This document shows positions 15,635 to 25,150 of a stretch of 54,024 nt of DNA, piece after piece. Made by a program: the position numbers and the translations under genes. Under the pieces are notes generated by a model that saw only the letters and a program-made list of their open reading frames with translations, had not been told where the DNA came from and did not search any database. This DNA is from an uncultured Clostridia bacterium (GTDB taxonomy: Bacteria > Bacillota > Clostridia > TANB77 > CAG-508): contig CALXVG010000006.1 of assembly GCA_944391955.1 (NCBI GenBank), forward strand, positions 1 to 54,024, given 5' to 3'. Numbering within the stretch: the stretch's first letter is position 1; each line of letters opens with the position of its first letter.

Positions 15635-16960
15635 TTAATCTTCTTTATTTTTTTCTCTGCAAATAATTCTAATTGGAGTACCTTCTAATCCGAAGTTACT
15701 TCTTATCTGATTTACTAGATATCTTTCATATGAAAAATGGAATAAATCTTTATTATTTACAAAAATTATAAACGTTGGTGGTTTTGTTTGTGCTTGTACT
15801 GCATATAATATTTTTAATCTTTTTCCTTTGTCTGTTGGTGGTTGAACAATCGCAATAGCTTCATTTATTACTTGATTTAATACAGATGTAGTAATTCTCA
15901 TTGCATTGTTATTAGCCACTTTTTTTATTAATTCAAATAATTTATCTACTCTTTGTCCTGTTTTAGCTGATATGAAAATCATTGGTGCATAATTTAAGTA
16001 ACTTAACTTATTATATACCTCTTTTTTGTATTTCTCAAGTGTGCCATTTGTTTTTTCAATTTCATCCCATTTATTTACAACAATGATTACACCTTTTCCA
16101 GCTTCATGTGCTTCTCCTGCTATCTTCGTATCTTGGTCTGTAACTCCTTCTGTTGCATCAATTAGCAGCAAGCTTACATCTGAACGTTCTATTGCTAATA
16201 GAGAACGCATTACACTGTATTTTTCTATGTTTTCATTAACTTTACTTTTTCTTCTAATCCCTGCTGTATCTATAAAATTATATTTTCCAGTTTCATTTTC
16301 AAAATATGAGTCGATTGCATCTCTAGTAGTTCCTGCAATATCACTTACAATTACTCTATTTTCTCCTAATATTTTATTAACTAATGAAGATTTTCCTACA
16401 TTTGGTTTTCCTATAATTGAAACATTTATAATGTCATCATTTGTTTCGTTTTCTTCTTGTTCTGGGAAATGCTCATATATTGCGTCTAAAACATCTCCTA
16501 TTCCTAAAGCATTTGTTGATGATACTGGATATGGATCTCCTAATCCTAGATTATAAAATTCATATAAATTAGGATCTGGTTTACCAAAATTATCTGATTT
16601 ATTGCAAACCAACACTATTGGTTTTTTTGATTTTTTTAGTTTTAGTGCAATCTCCATATCAGAAGCGGTTACACCTTGTTTAATATCTGTTATAAAAACG
16701 ATTACGTCTGCTATATTTATAGCAATATCAGCTTGTTCTTTCATTCCTTCTTGTATTATATTTTCTGCTTTTGGTTCAATTCCACCAGTGTCAATTAAAG
16801 TAAAGTTTCTGCCACGCCAGTTGCTATCTGCATAAATTCTATCTCTTGTAACTCCTGCAACATTTTCAACAATAGATAGTCTTTTTCCTATTATATAATT
16901 GAAGAATGTAGATTTACCTACATTAGGTCTACCTATTATTGCTACCATTGGCTTTGACAT
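15635..16960 (-). CDS. der: ribosome biogenesis GTPase Der (EngA)
   Basis: A double-GTPase required for 50S assembly. The two G domains are visible: GRPNVGKSTFFN with DTGG and NKSD, then GKPNVGKSSLVN with DTAG and NKWD. A C-terminal KH-like domain ends in the basic LEGTPIRIICREKN. It has 441 residues. Its ATG overlaps the TAA of the upstream GltD-like gene by one base, pointing to translational coupling. Confidence 0.97.
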   Translation of the reverse strand: MSKPMVAIIGRPNVGKSTFFNYIIGKRLSIVENVAGVTRDRIYADSNWRGRNFTLIDTGGIEPKAENIIQEGMKEQADIAINIADVIVFITDIKQGVTASDMEIALKLKKSKKPIVLVCNKSDNFGKPDPNLYEFYNLGLGDPYPVSSTNALGIGDVLDAIYEHFPEQEENETNDDIINVSIIGKPNVGKSSLVNKILGENRVIVSDIAGTTRDAIDSYFENETGKYNFIDTAGIRRKSKVNENIEKYSVMRSLLAIERSDVSLLLIDATEGVTDQDTKIAGEAHEAGKGVIIVVNKWDEIEKTNGTLEKYKKEVYNKLSYLNYAPMIFISAKTGQRVDKLFELIKKVANNNAMRITTSVLNQVINEAIAIVQPPTDKGKRLKILYAVQAQTKPPTFIIFVNNKDLFHFSYERYLVNQIRSNFGLEGTPIRIICREKNKED

Positions 16961-18243
16961 TATTTTTCACTTTCCTTTCTTATATTATCTAAAATAGTTT
17001 TTGCTGCTTTTTTTCCTGTAGCTATTGCTCTACATACAGAAGATTTTGATTCTACAGCATCTCCTCCCGCATAGACATTTGCTAAGTTTGTTTTATAATA
17101 TTCATCAACAGAAATTAATCCATTTTCAATTTTAAGTCCTGCATTTTCAATTAGTTGACTATCTATTTTTGAACCTATTGCAAATATAACTGTATCAGAT
17201 TCTACTATAAAATTACTATTTTCTATATCAACAGCTTTTTCATTTTCTATTTGAGTTTTTATACAATTTACACTTACAACTTTTTCATCTTCTATATTTG
17301 CTGAGATAACTCTAGTTAAATATTGTATTTTAACTCCATCTTCTATAGTATCAATTAATTCAGATTGATTTGCAGGCATTAGTTCTTCATTTCTTCTGTA
17401 TAAAATCTTTACACTTTTTGCTCCTGTTCTAGCAGCTACTCTAGCAGAATCTAATGCAACATTTCCTCCACCAATAACAATGCAGTTTCCTAAATTTTCA
17501 ACTGGTTGTCCTATACTATATCTCTTTAAAAAATCATCGGCTCTATATATATTATTAGCTTTTTTATCTGATAATTTATATGTACTTGATATAGCTGCTC
17601 CAATACCTATGAAAATTTCTGAATATCCTTGTTTTTTTAATTCTTCTATTGTTATATCTTTTCCTAATTCAACATTGTTTTTTATGGTTATTCCTAATTC
17701 TTTAATTCTATTTATAACATTTTCTACAATTTCTTTAGATAATCTAAAGTCAGGAATTCCATATTCTAATATTCCTCCACACTTTTCTTCTTTTTCAAAA
17801 ATAGTTATTTCTTTTACTCCTGCTTTTGCAAGTTCAACAGCACAAGCTATTCCAGCAGGTCCTGAACCAATTATCGCTACTTTTTGGTTTATATGTTTTT
17901 CTGGTTTAAACTGATAAACTATATTATTGTTTTTTGCATAATGATTTATATATTGTTCTAGATAATTTATTTCTACTGGTGTTCCTTTTATACCTCTTAC
18001 ACATTTGCTCATACACTGTTTTTCAACAGGACATACTATAGAACAAATTTCACTCATAATATTATTTTCTTGCAATATTTCATATGCTGCTTTGATATCT
18101 TTTTCTTTTATTTTTGAAATAAATTGTGGAATATTATTTGAAATGGGACATCCTTCCCTGCACATCGGTTTTTTACAATTCAAACACATGCTTGCTTTTT
18201 GTGTTATATCATCTATATTAAAATTATTCATACTCTGCTCCAT
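16960..18243 (-). CDS. GltD-like FAD/NAD(P)H oxidoreductase with N-terminal Fe-S domain
   Basis: Resembles the small subunit of glutamate synthase and related NAD(P)H:acceptor modules. The N-terminal dihydroprymidine-dehydrogenase-type cysteine set is CLNCKKPMCREGCP and CSIVCPVEKQCMSKCV. The FAD site is IIGSGPAGIACAVELAK, followed by GGGNVALDSARVAARTGA for NAD(P) and a C-terminal YAGGDAV. There is no large GltB subunit nearby, so glutamate synthase activity is not shown; it may feed electrons elsewhere. The second ATG (18231) has the better ribosome site (GGAG). It leads the operon with der, plsY and gpsA. Confidence 0.88.
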   Translation of the reverse strand: MEQSMNNFNIDDITQKASMCLNCKKPMCREGCPISNNIPQFISKIKEKDIKAAYEILQENNIMSEICSIVCPVEKQCMSKCVRGIKGTPVEINYLEQYINHYAKNNNIVYQFKPEKHINQKVAIIGSGPAGIACAVELAKAGVKEITIFEKEEKCGGILEYGIPDFRLSKEIVENVINRIKELGITIKNNVELGKDITIEELKKQGYSEIFIGIGAAISSTYKLSDKKANNIYRADDFLKRYSIGQPVENLGNCIVIGGGNVALDSARVAARTGAKSVKILYRRNEELMPANQSELIDTIEDGVKIQYLTRVISANIEDEKVVSVNCIKTQIENEKAVDIENSNFIVESDTVIFAIGSKIDSQLIENAGLKIENGLISVDEYYKTNLANVYAGGDAVESKSSVCRAIATGKKAAKTILDNIRKESEK

Positions 18244-18285
18244 CTTTCATTTTTCCATTATATTATATATGTTTTACTATAATAA

Positions 18286-18315
18286 AATCAAGACATTTTT
18301 AAAAATATCTTGATT
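18286..18315 (-). terminator. nadD terminator
   Basis: AATCAAGA and TCTTGATT arms with an A/T-rich inner stem, followed by a T-rich tail on the minus strand, 18 bases after the nadD stop. Confidence 0.7.
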
Positions 18316-18333
18316 AATACATAAAAAATTAGT

Positions 18334-18906
18334 CTATTTATATAACTGATTGTCTTCTATATATTTTATTACCTTGTCATTTAAATATCGTCTTGTATCC
18401 TCTTTATTTTTTAGTAAGTGTCTTATTTTTGTTGCACTAATATCTTCTTCTTGCTGTAAATTATAGTATATTACATTATTTCTATTATTTATTTTCTCTT
18501 TATAGTTTGGTCTTTCTATAACAATATATTTATATTTTTCTATTATATTTTCATAATTTTTCCATGTTGAAATTTTTATAAAATTATCCGAACCCATTAT
18601 TAAATAGATTTCTGCAATATTCTTATATTTCTCATTAATCAATTCAAATGTATCTGTTGCATAAAGAGTAATTTCACTTTTTACGGCAATATCCTCAACA
18701 TCAAGATATGGATAATCTTCACATGCAAGTTTTAACATATTATATCTATGTTTTGCATCTATTAGATTTTGTTTTTTATAATAATTTCCAACTGGTACAA
18801 AAATAACTTCATCTACAACTTTATTAATAACCAATTCTTTTACTAGATTTATATGTATATTTGATGGCGGGTTAAAACATCCTCCAAAAAATCCTATTTT
18901 TTTCAT
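18334..18906 (-). CDS. nadD: nicotinate-nucleotide adenylyltransferase (NadD-like)
   Basis: A nucleotidyltransferase of NAD synthesis (NaMN + ATP to NaAD). The fold is clear: GFFGGCFNPPSNIHINLVK at the N-terminus, FVPVGNYYKK, LIMGSDNFIKISTWKNYENI, and ISATKIRHLL with a C-terminal YLNDKVIKYIEDNQLY. The usual HxGH box reads S-N-I-H, so the first His is Ser and the Gly is Ile. The rest is intact, and variants at these places exist in the superfamily, but the exact substrate is less sure. It overlaps the upstream kinase gene by four bases. Confidence 0.82.
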   Translation of the reverse strand: MKKIGFFGGCFNPPSNIHINLVKELVINKVVDEVIFVPVGNYYKKQNLIDAKHRYNMLKLACEDYPYLDVEDIAVKSEITLYATDTFELINEKYKNIAEIYLIMGSDNFIKISTWKNYENIIEKYKYIVIERPNYKEKINNRNNVIYYNLQQEEDISATKIRHLLKNKEDTRRYLNDKVIKYIEDNQLYK

Positions 18907-19412
18907 TTTATTTTACCTACTTTTATAAATTCTATTGCTTTTTGTTCTAGTTCTTCTAGAGTTCCTGAATTTTCTATATGTATATCATAATTGTAATTAT
19001 CAACATTTGCATCTGATGAATTACTTGTTATTTTCTTTATTCTTGGATTAGATAGAAGTAGAGTTTCTGCATCTAAAAGTTTTTTTATTTTTTCAATTTC
19101 ACTTATTTCTCTTATATGAATAAACAAAATATCTTTATCATTTGTTGAAAACTCTTTGCTTGACTGTAATATATATTTTGTAGGATAATCATTATATTCT
19201 ATACTTAGTCTTTTTAAGTCTACTAATAATTTACGACTTTTTTCATCTTTTATTTCATCCCATCCTACTAATATTTTTGCAGCTTCTTTAACTTTATCAA
19301 CTGAAGAAATATTCATTACTTTTGCATATTTGGCACAGAATTCTACAAATGTGTCTTTTCCAGAACCGCCCATTCCATTGATTATTATAATGCGTTTTTC
19401 CAAGGTAATCAT
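18903..19412 (-). CDS. P-loop nucleotide kinase-like protein
   Basis: A 169-residue protein with an N-terminal Walker A, INGMGGSGKDTFVEF, and a DILFIHIREISEIEKI stretch like the central strands of small-molecule kinases (dNMP or CoA-kinase type fold). No more precise substrate can be read. It overlaps the NadD-like gene (ATGA), so the two are co-translated. The ATG (or in-frame start) at 19412 follows AGGATG. Confidence 0.7.
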   Translation of the reverse strand: MITLEKRIIIINGMGGSGKDTFVEFCAKYAKVMNISSVDKVKEAAKILVGWDEIKDEKSRKLLVDLKRLSIEYNDYPTKYILQSSKEFSTNDKDILFIHIREISEIEKIKKLLDAETLLLSNPRIKKITSNSSDANVDNYNYDIHIENSGTLEELEQKAIEFIKVGKIK

Positions 19413-19440
19413 CCTTTCTATAAATATATTATTATAATAA

Positions 19441-19465
19441 AAATCTTCTTTATTAAAGAAGATTT
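19441..19465 (-). terminator. metG terminator
   Basis: The palindrome AAATCTTCTTT-A..-AAAGAAGATTT, followed by T-rich sequence, lies between the metG stop and the kinase gene. Confidence 0.75.
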
Positions 19466-19482
19466 TTATTTATTTTAATTTA

Positions 19483-21069
19483 TTAAACTCTTGTAAACAA
19501 TGGCTCAATATTTGTTAAATCTACTCCAGGTGTTGCATGTATTTTTTTCCATGATTTATTTTCAATTTTTAAATATTTACGAATTTTTTCACATGATGCT
19601 GGCATAAAAGGTTCAAATAAATTAGATAAATTTGCAATTATATTTGCACAATTATATATTGTATTATTAAACTCTTTTATGTTTTCCTTTTTTTGAATCC
19701 ATGGTTGTTTATCATCATAATATTTATTAGCAAATTCTACTAAATCCATGACTTTATCTGTTGCCAATTTAAATTCTAAATTTTCAATAGCTTGTTCAAC
19801 TTCTTTATATGTTTTTTCAATTTCTTCTTCAACATTTTCGTCAATTATTCCATCTGGTAGTTCTTCTATTCCTTTAAATTTTAAAGTTCTATTAACCAAA
19901 TTTCCAAATTTATTTAGAATTTCTGTATTATGAGTTCTTTCAAATTCTTCTAATGTAAAATTTGTATCTTTCTTTTCTGGTCCATTGTTAATAATATGAA
20001 ATCTTAATGAGTCAGAGTTGTATTTTTCAAGCATTTCTAATGTTGTAATTCCATTTCCCTTACTTTTAGAAATTTTCTCATCATTTATATTTAAATATTC
20101 TGTTGAAACTATAACATCAACTAAATGATAATTTTCTTTTAATCCTAGAAGTAATCCATTAAAAATTACACTATGAAATACAATATTGTCTTTTCCATGA
20201 CACATATACATTTTATTATTGTGTCCTTCTTTTAGAAAATCTTCATAATTCATATTGTGTTCTTCACAATATTTCATAACATCAGTTACATATCCTAAAA
20301 CAGCCTCAATCCATACATACATTTTCTTATCTTCATAATTAGGTAATGGAATATCTATTCCCCAATCTAAATCTCTAGTTACTGCTCTATCTATTAATCC
20401 TTGTTTTAAATATTTGCCTGTTTCATTTTGAGCATTTACTCTCCAGAAATTTTTACATCTATCTGTATGTGCTTGGATTTCATCTTGAAATTTTGATAAT
20501 GCAAAATAAAGATTTTTATTTTCTTTTTCGACTGTTGTTGAACTACATTCTAAACATACTCCACCTTTTAATTCTTCTACTGTTGGGGTATGTCCACAAT
20601 TATCACATTGGTCAGCCTTAGTTTTTTCTCCACATTCTGGACATATTATTTGAATTTCCCTATCTTGCAAGAACTTATGGCATTTTTCACAATATGCTTG
20701 TGGTTCTAATTTTTCATAGATATATCCATTATCATATAGTTTTTTAAATATTTCTTGTACTTTCTTAGAATGATATTCTGATTCGGTTTTTGAATACAAA
20801 TCATACGAAAACTTCATCAAATCAAAAGTTTTTACGAATTCTTCATGATAATAATTTGCTATTTCTTTAGGTGATTTTCCTTCTTTCTTTGCTCGTTCTG
20901 TTATAGGTGTTCCATGACAATCTGTTCCAGAAACATATAATACATTATCTCCCTTAATTCTATGATAACGTGCTAAAACATCTCCAGAAATTAGACCTGC
21001 TAAATGTCCTAAATGTAAAGAATTATTTGCATATGGCCATGCTCCACCAATTACAACGTTTTTACTCAT
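19483..21069 (-). CDS. metG: methionyl-tRNA synthetase
   Basis: Charges tRNA-Met. It has the class I HIGH box as LHLGH in GGAWPYANNSLHLGHLAG, a zinc knuckle region (CEKCHKFL, CPECG, CDNCG, CLEC), the KMSKS box as KISKSKG, and an anticodon-binding helical domain. At 528 residues it stops after the anticodon domain, with no C-terminal dimerisation/tRNA-binding extension. It follows a small membrane-protein gene by 29 bases. Confidence 0.97.
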   Translation of the reverse strand: MSKNVVIGGAWPYANNSLHLGHLAGLISGDVLARYHRIKGDNVLYVSGTDCHGTPITERAKKEGKSPKEIANYYHEEFVKTFDLMKFSYDLYSKTESEYHSKKVQEIFKKLYDNGYIYEKLEPQAYCEKCHKFLQDREIQIICPECGEKTKADQCDNCGHTPTVEELKGGVCLECSSTTVEKENKNLYFALSKFQDEIQAHTDRCKNFWRVNAQNETGKYLKQGLIDRAVTRDLDWGIDIPLPNYEDKKMYVWIEAVLGYVTDVMKYCEEHNMNYEDFLKEGHNNKMYMCHGKDNIVFHSVIFNGLLLGLKENYHLVDVIVSTEYLNINDEKISKSKGNGITTLEMLEKYNSDSLRFHIINNGPEKKDTNFTLEEFERTHNTEILNKFGNLVNRTLKFKGIEELPDGIIDENVEEEIEKTYKEVEQAIENLEFKLATDKVMDLVEFANKYYDDKQPWIQKKENIKEFNNTIYNCANIIANLSNLFEPFMPASCEKIRKYLKIENKSWKKIHATPGVDLTNIEPLFTRV

Positions 21070-21098
21070 TAAAAATTCCTCCTGTTCTTTTTCCTTAA

Positions 21099-21443
21099 CT
21101 AAACATTACGCCATAACCAATCTAAACTGTTACTTATACTTTTTTTGTTATGAGTTTTACAAGTTATGTCATCTATCCATAGGTAAGCAAATAATGCTAC
21201 AACTATTAATATACTATCAATAGATATGCATCTTAGTAGTATTTGTTGATATTGTGCTTGATATGCATCACCTAGTGTAGCTAATTGTGAACCATGGAAT
21301 AATGCTAATGCTAAGTATGCTCCCAAAACTATTGCTGGAATATAAGACTTTTTAAGTTCTTTACCCAAAAATATTAGTAATACTGTTGCAAGTGTTAATA
21401 AAAGTAATGTTATTGGTTCTGAAACGTCTACAAAAATATTCAT
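21099..21443 (-). CDS. small integral membrane protein, unknown
   Basis: A 114-residue protein with three hydrophobic segments (about residues 10-28, 33-50 and 68-88) and a polar C-terminal tail containing DDITCKTHNKK. I do not recognise a family. The ATG has AAAGGAGG upstream. It lies between glmM and metG on the same strand. Confidence 0.7.
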   Translation of the reverse strand: MNIFVDVSEPITLLLLTLATVLLIFLGKELKKSYIPAIVLGAYLALALFHGSQLATLGDAYQAQYQQILLRCISIDSILIVVALFAYLWIDDITCKTHNKKSISNSLDWLWRNV

Positions 21444-21486
21444 AAATTTTCCTCCTTTTCTTTTGTAGGTGAAATCCCAAATTGAT

Positions 21487-22851
21487 TTAATTTAATTTAT
21501 TTTTAATTAAATCCGCTATTTGTGTCGCATATGTGTCTATTTCATTTTGTTTTTGTCCTTCTATCATTACTCGAATTAGTGGTTCTGTACCGGAAGGTCT
21601 AACAACTATGCGTCCATCATTTCCAAGTAGTTGGGTTATTTTATTAATCTGTGTTTTTATTTCTTTGTCTTCTGTTAATAATGATTTCTTATCATTTTTT
21701 ATACTTACATTTATCATTGCTTGAGGATATTTTCTTATAATACTACATAGTTGTGATGCAGGCATATCTTTTTCTAACATTATTTGTAATAGCATTAAAG
21801 ATGTTAATATTCCATCTCCTGTAGGATTATAATCTAACATTATTACATGACCTGACTGTTCTCCTCCGATATTGTAATCATTTTTTATCATTTCTTCTAA
21901 AACATATCTATCTCCAACTTTTGTTTGCTTAATTTCTATATTATTTTCTTCTGCAAATTTATTTAATCCAAGGTTGCTCATAATTGTTGCAACAACTGTG
22001 TTGTTTGCTAATTTATCTTTTTCTTTTAAGTATTTTGAAACTACTGCTAAGATAACATCACCATCTATTTCATTACCATTTTCGTCAATTGCCAAACATC
22101 TATCTCCATCTCCATCATAAGCAATTCCTAAATTACATTTATTGTTTATAACATATTTTTTTAATTGTTCCAAATGTGTAGAACCACAATTTTCATTTAT
22201 ATTTATTCCATTTGGAGAATTATTTATTATGTCAAATTTAATACCTAATTTAGTATATACTTTTTCTGCCACTTTGTATGTTGCTCCATTTGCAACATCT
22301 ATTACGACATGGAAATTATCACTAATATGTTTTTCTATATTTTCTTCAAAACTTTTTCTTAAAAAATATACATATTCATCAACTAAATCTTCTCTGTATT
22401 CTGAAGTTCCTATTTTACTAGGATGTGCTGTTAATTCATCTATTCTTCCTGAGTCTAAAATTTCTTCTATCTCTGTTTCTAATTCATCTGGTATTTTCAT
22501 ACCTTTATTACTAAAATATTTTATCCCATTAAATTCGTATGTATTATGTGATGCTGAAATAACTACACTAGCATCTGCTTTAAGTTTTTTTGTTAAATAA
22601 GCTACACCTGGTGTTGGTATAACTCCTAAAGATTTTACATTTGCTCCATAGCTTAAAAATCCAGCAGTCATAGCACTTTCAATTAAAGTACCAGATAATC
22701 TTGTATCTCTTCCAATTAAAATTGTAGGTGCACTTTGTGTATGTTTAGACAATACATATGCTCCAGCTTTGGCTACTTTATAAACTAATTCCGGAGTAAG
22801 TTCTGTATTTGCAATTCTTCTGATTCCATCTGTTCCAAAATACTTTCTCAT
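21487..22851 (-). CDS. glmM: phosphoglucosamine mutase
   Basis: Converts glucosamine-6-phosphate to glucosamine-1-phosphate for peptidoglycan. The start is the ATG at 22851 (MRKYFGTDGIRR) behind TAGGAGG; the open frame extends upstream without sense. Motifs are the phosphoserine loop ISASHNTYEFNGIKYF (catalytic Ser), the Mg site DGDGDRCLAID, the sugar loop GGEQSGH and the phosphate loop RPSGTEPLIRVM. It has 454 residues, typical. The usual Pro after ASHN is Thr here. Confidence 0.95.
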   Translation of the reverse strand: MRKYFGTDGIRRIANTELTPELVYKVAKAGAYVLSKHTQSAPTILIGRDTRLSGTLIESAMTAGFLSYGANVKSLGVIPTPGVAYLTKKLKADASVVISASHNTYEFNGIKYFSNKGMKIPDELETEIEEILDSGRIDELTAHPSKIGTSEYREDLVDEYVYFLRKSFEENIEKHISDNFHVVIDVANGATYKVAEKVYTKLGIKFDIINNSPNGININENCGSTHLEQLKKYVINNKCNLGIAYDGDGDRCLAIDENGNEIDGDVILAVVSKYLKEKDKLANNTVVATIMSNLGLNKFAEENNIEIKQTKVGDRYVLEEMIKNDYNIGGEQSGHVIMLDYNPTGDGILTSLMLLQIMLEKDMPASQLCSIIRKYPQAMINVSIKNDKKSLLTEDKEIKTQINKITQLLGNDGRIVVRPSGTEPLIRVMIEGQKQNEIDTYATQIADLIKNKLN

Positions 22852-22971
22852 TTTTGTCCTCCTAATACTATTAGCTTTATATATTATATATGTTTTATAT
22901 AGAAAAATGCAATACATTTTCTTAAAAAATTGTAAAAAATTCACTATTATAGAAGATTTTGAGCATAAAAA

Positions 22972-23011
22972 TAGAATAAAAGATTTCTGGAGGAGATAAT
23001 CTTTTATTCTA
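22972..23011. other. hairpin with Shine-Dalgarno/anti-Shine-Dalgarno loop
   Basis: Perfect 14-bp arms, TAGAATAAAAGATT and its complement, around a 12-base loop. On the minus strand the loop reads ATCTCCTCCAGA and the stem is followed by TTTTT, so it can end a minus-strand transcript; the exposed CUCCUCC could also pair with ribosome sites. It lies between the ferredoxin terminator and glmM, in a stretch with no gene. Confidence 0.6.
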
Positions 23012-23092
23012 CAATATTGCGGGGTGATATTTTTTAGTATTTACCTTGATGATATATATATCATACAATAGTTTTATTAAAAAAATATTAAA

Positions 23093-23130
23093 AAAACACT
23101 TTTTTCAAAATTTTTTAAAAAAAGTGTTTT
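23093..23130 (-). terminator. terminator of the walR-to-ferredoxin operon
   Basis: AAAACACTTTTTT pairs with its complement around a short A/T loop, followed by T-rich sequence on the minus strand, directly after the ferredoxin stop. Confidence 0.75.
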
Positions 23131-23135
23131 GTGTG

Positions 23136-23333
<198 letters not shown>

Positions 23334-23355
23334 TTATATAAATGTGTAATAAAAA

Positions 23356-24264
23356 TTACATATTTTTTTCTTGTTTGTCTAATTCTTCCATCTTTTTTAA
23401 TTCTTCTAATTCTTCTTTATCAATATCTGAATTGTCTTCTTCTACCTCTTCAATATTTTTTATTATCTTGACATCTTTTGCATTGTATTTTTTAAAGAAT
23501 GTTTCATCTCCATCTCTAAATTTAACTTTTATTATTTCTTTTAGAGTTTCAATGCCACATACTTCGCCCTCTCCATCTGCTGTCTTGACAATTGCTCCTA
23601 CTTTAGGTAGTCTTTTTAATTTTTCTTCATATACATTTTGTTCATATTGTAAACAACACATTAATCTTCCACAACATCCTGCTATTTTTGATGGGTTTAA
23701 TGATACATTTTGTTCTTTTGCCATTTTTATTGATACTGTTTCAAAATTCCCTAAAAAAGAACAACAGCATAGTTCTCTTCCGCAAACGCCATTTCCACCT
23801 AATCTTCTTATTTCGTCTCTTACACCTATTTGTCTTAGTTCAATACGTGTTTTATAAATTGCTGCTAAATCTTTTACTAAATCTCTAAAGTCAATTCTTC
23901 CTTCTGCTGTAAAGAAAAATAGTATTTTACTTTTATCAAATTTAAATTCTACGTCCATTAACTTCATATTTAATTTGTGTTCTTTTATCTTTTTTTCGCA
24001 TACTTTAAATGCTTCTTTTTCTTCTTTTTTATTTTCTTCATTTTGTTTAGCATCTTTATGTGTAGCAACTCTTATTATCTTTTTTAATGGAGCTACAATT
24101 TTTTCTTGTGGCAGTTGTCTATTACTAATTACTACTTCTCCATATTCCATTCCCATTGAAGTCTCGACAATTACATAATTACCTTTTTCTACTTGTTTTC
24201 CATCTGGATCAAAAAAATATATTTTTCCAGGTTTTTTGAATCTTACGCCTATTATATTAGCCAT
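23356..24264 (-). CDS. ricT: PSP1-domain protein RicT (YaaT)
   Basis: A cytoplasmic protein of the RicAFT complex type, which in Bacillus acts with RNase Y in mRNA maturation and promotes sporulation and competence. The PSP1 domain has GKIYFFDPDG, YGEVVISN, and the cysteine cluster GRELCCCSFLGNF plus KIAGCCGRLMCCLQYE, the conserved ligands for Fe-S in this family. The start is the ATG at 24264 behind GGGAGG, overlapping the holB stop by eight bases. The Glu/Lys-rich C-terminal tail is lineage-specific. Confidence 0.93.
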   Translation of the reverse strand: MANIIGVRFKKPGKIYFFDPDGKQVEKGNYVIVETSMGMEYGEVVISNRQLPQEKIVAPLKKIIRVATHKDAKQNEENKKEEKEAFKVCEKKIKEHKLNMKLMDVEFKFDKSKILFFFTAEGRIDFRDLVKDLAAIYKTRIELRQIGVRDEIRRLGGNGVCGRELCCCSFLGNFETVSIKMAKEQNVSLNPSKIAGCCGRLMCCLQYEQNVYEEKLKRLPKVGAIVKTADGEGEVCGIETLKEIIKVKFRDGDETFFKKYNAKDVKIIKNIEEVEEDNSDIDKEELEELKKMEELDKQEKNM

Positions 24265-25150
24265 TAATTTCCTCCCATATTGATAGTAAACAATTATCAA
24301 TTGTCATATCATAATTTCCATTTCTTTTTAATCTTCTTTTAGTGTTTTCAATTATTTTTATGCAATTATTATATTTTATTGCATTATTTGGATTATTGAT
24401 TATTATATCATAAAATACTAGATTTAGATATTCTAATATTTCTTCAATATCCTCTTTTTTATTAAATATTATACTTTTTAGTTTTAATATTTCTAGTTCA
24501 TTAAGCTGTTCTATTTTTTTTATTTCAGTATTTATCTGTTGGTACATCTCTTCTTTTTCTTTGATTTTAATTGCTTTGCTTATACTTCCTTCTGAAAATT
24601 TTAAAATTTCTTTTGTTATATCTTCTTTAAAATAGTTCTTTAGTTCGTCATCACTTAGTTTGTTAAATATAATATTTATACATCGTGATTTTATTGTATT
24701 TAACATTAAATTAGTATTTGTAGTTATCAAAATAATTATAATATATTCGGGGGGTTCTTCTAATGTTTTTAGTAAAGTATTTTGAGCTTCCCTTGTCATG
24801 TTTTCACTATTGTTTATTATGTATATCTTTTTTTTATTTTCTAATGGTTTTTCTAATATATCTTTAGTAAGTTTTTTCATCATTTCTGTTTTTATTGTTT
24901 CATCTTGTTCGTCTATTATAAAAAAATCTGGATGATTTGAATTTTCAAACTCTACACATGATTTACAATTATTGCATGGTTTATTTTCTTTACTATCACA
25001 TAAGATTGCTTTTGCAAATTCTTTTGCAAATAATAACTTTCCAATTCCTTCTGGTCCTGAAAATATATAGCTATGAGTTATTTTATCATTTTTAATTGCA
25101 TTTTCTAATATCATTTTATTATTTATATTTCCAATTATATTGTTAAACAT
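24257..25150 (-). CDS. holB: DNA polymerase III delta-prime subunit
   Basis: A subunit of the sliding-clamp loader. The AAA+ region has SGPEGIGKLLFAKE, the zinc set CNNCKSC, LLKTLEEPPEY and a sensor region SRC. The P-loop lacks the Ser/Thr after GK (Leu instead), as expected for a non-hydrolysing delta-prime. It abuts lepB without a gap and overlaps ricT, the usual Firmicute neighbourhood for ricT. Confidence 0.93.
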   Translation of the reverse strand: MFNNIIGNINNKMILENAIKNDKITHSYIFSGPEGIGKLLFAKEFAKAILCDSKENKPCNNCKSCVEFENSNHPDFFIIDEQDETIKTEMMKKLTKDILEKPLENKKKIYIINNSENMTREAQNTLLKTLEEPPEYIIIILITTNTNLMLNTIKSRCINIIFNKLSDDELKNYFKEDITKEILKFSEGSISKAIKIKEKEEMYQQINTEIKKIEQLNELEILKLKSIIFNKKEDIEEILEYLNLVFYDIIINNPNNAIKYNNCIKIIENTKRRLKRNGNYDMTIDNCLLSIWEEING

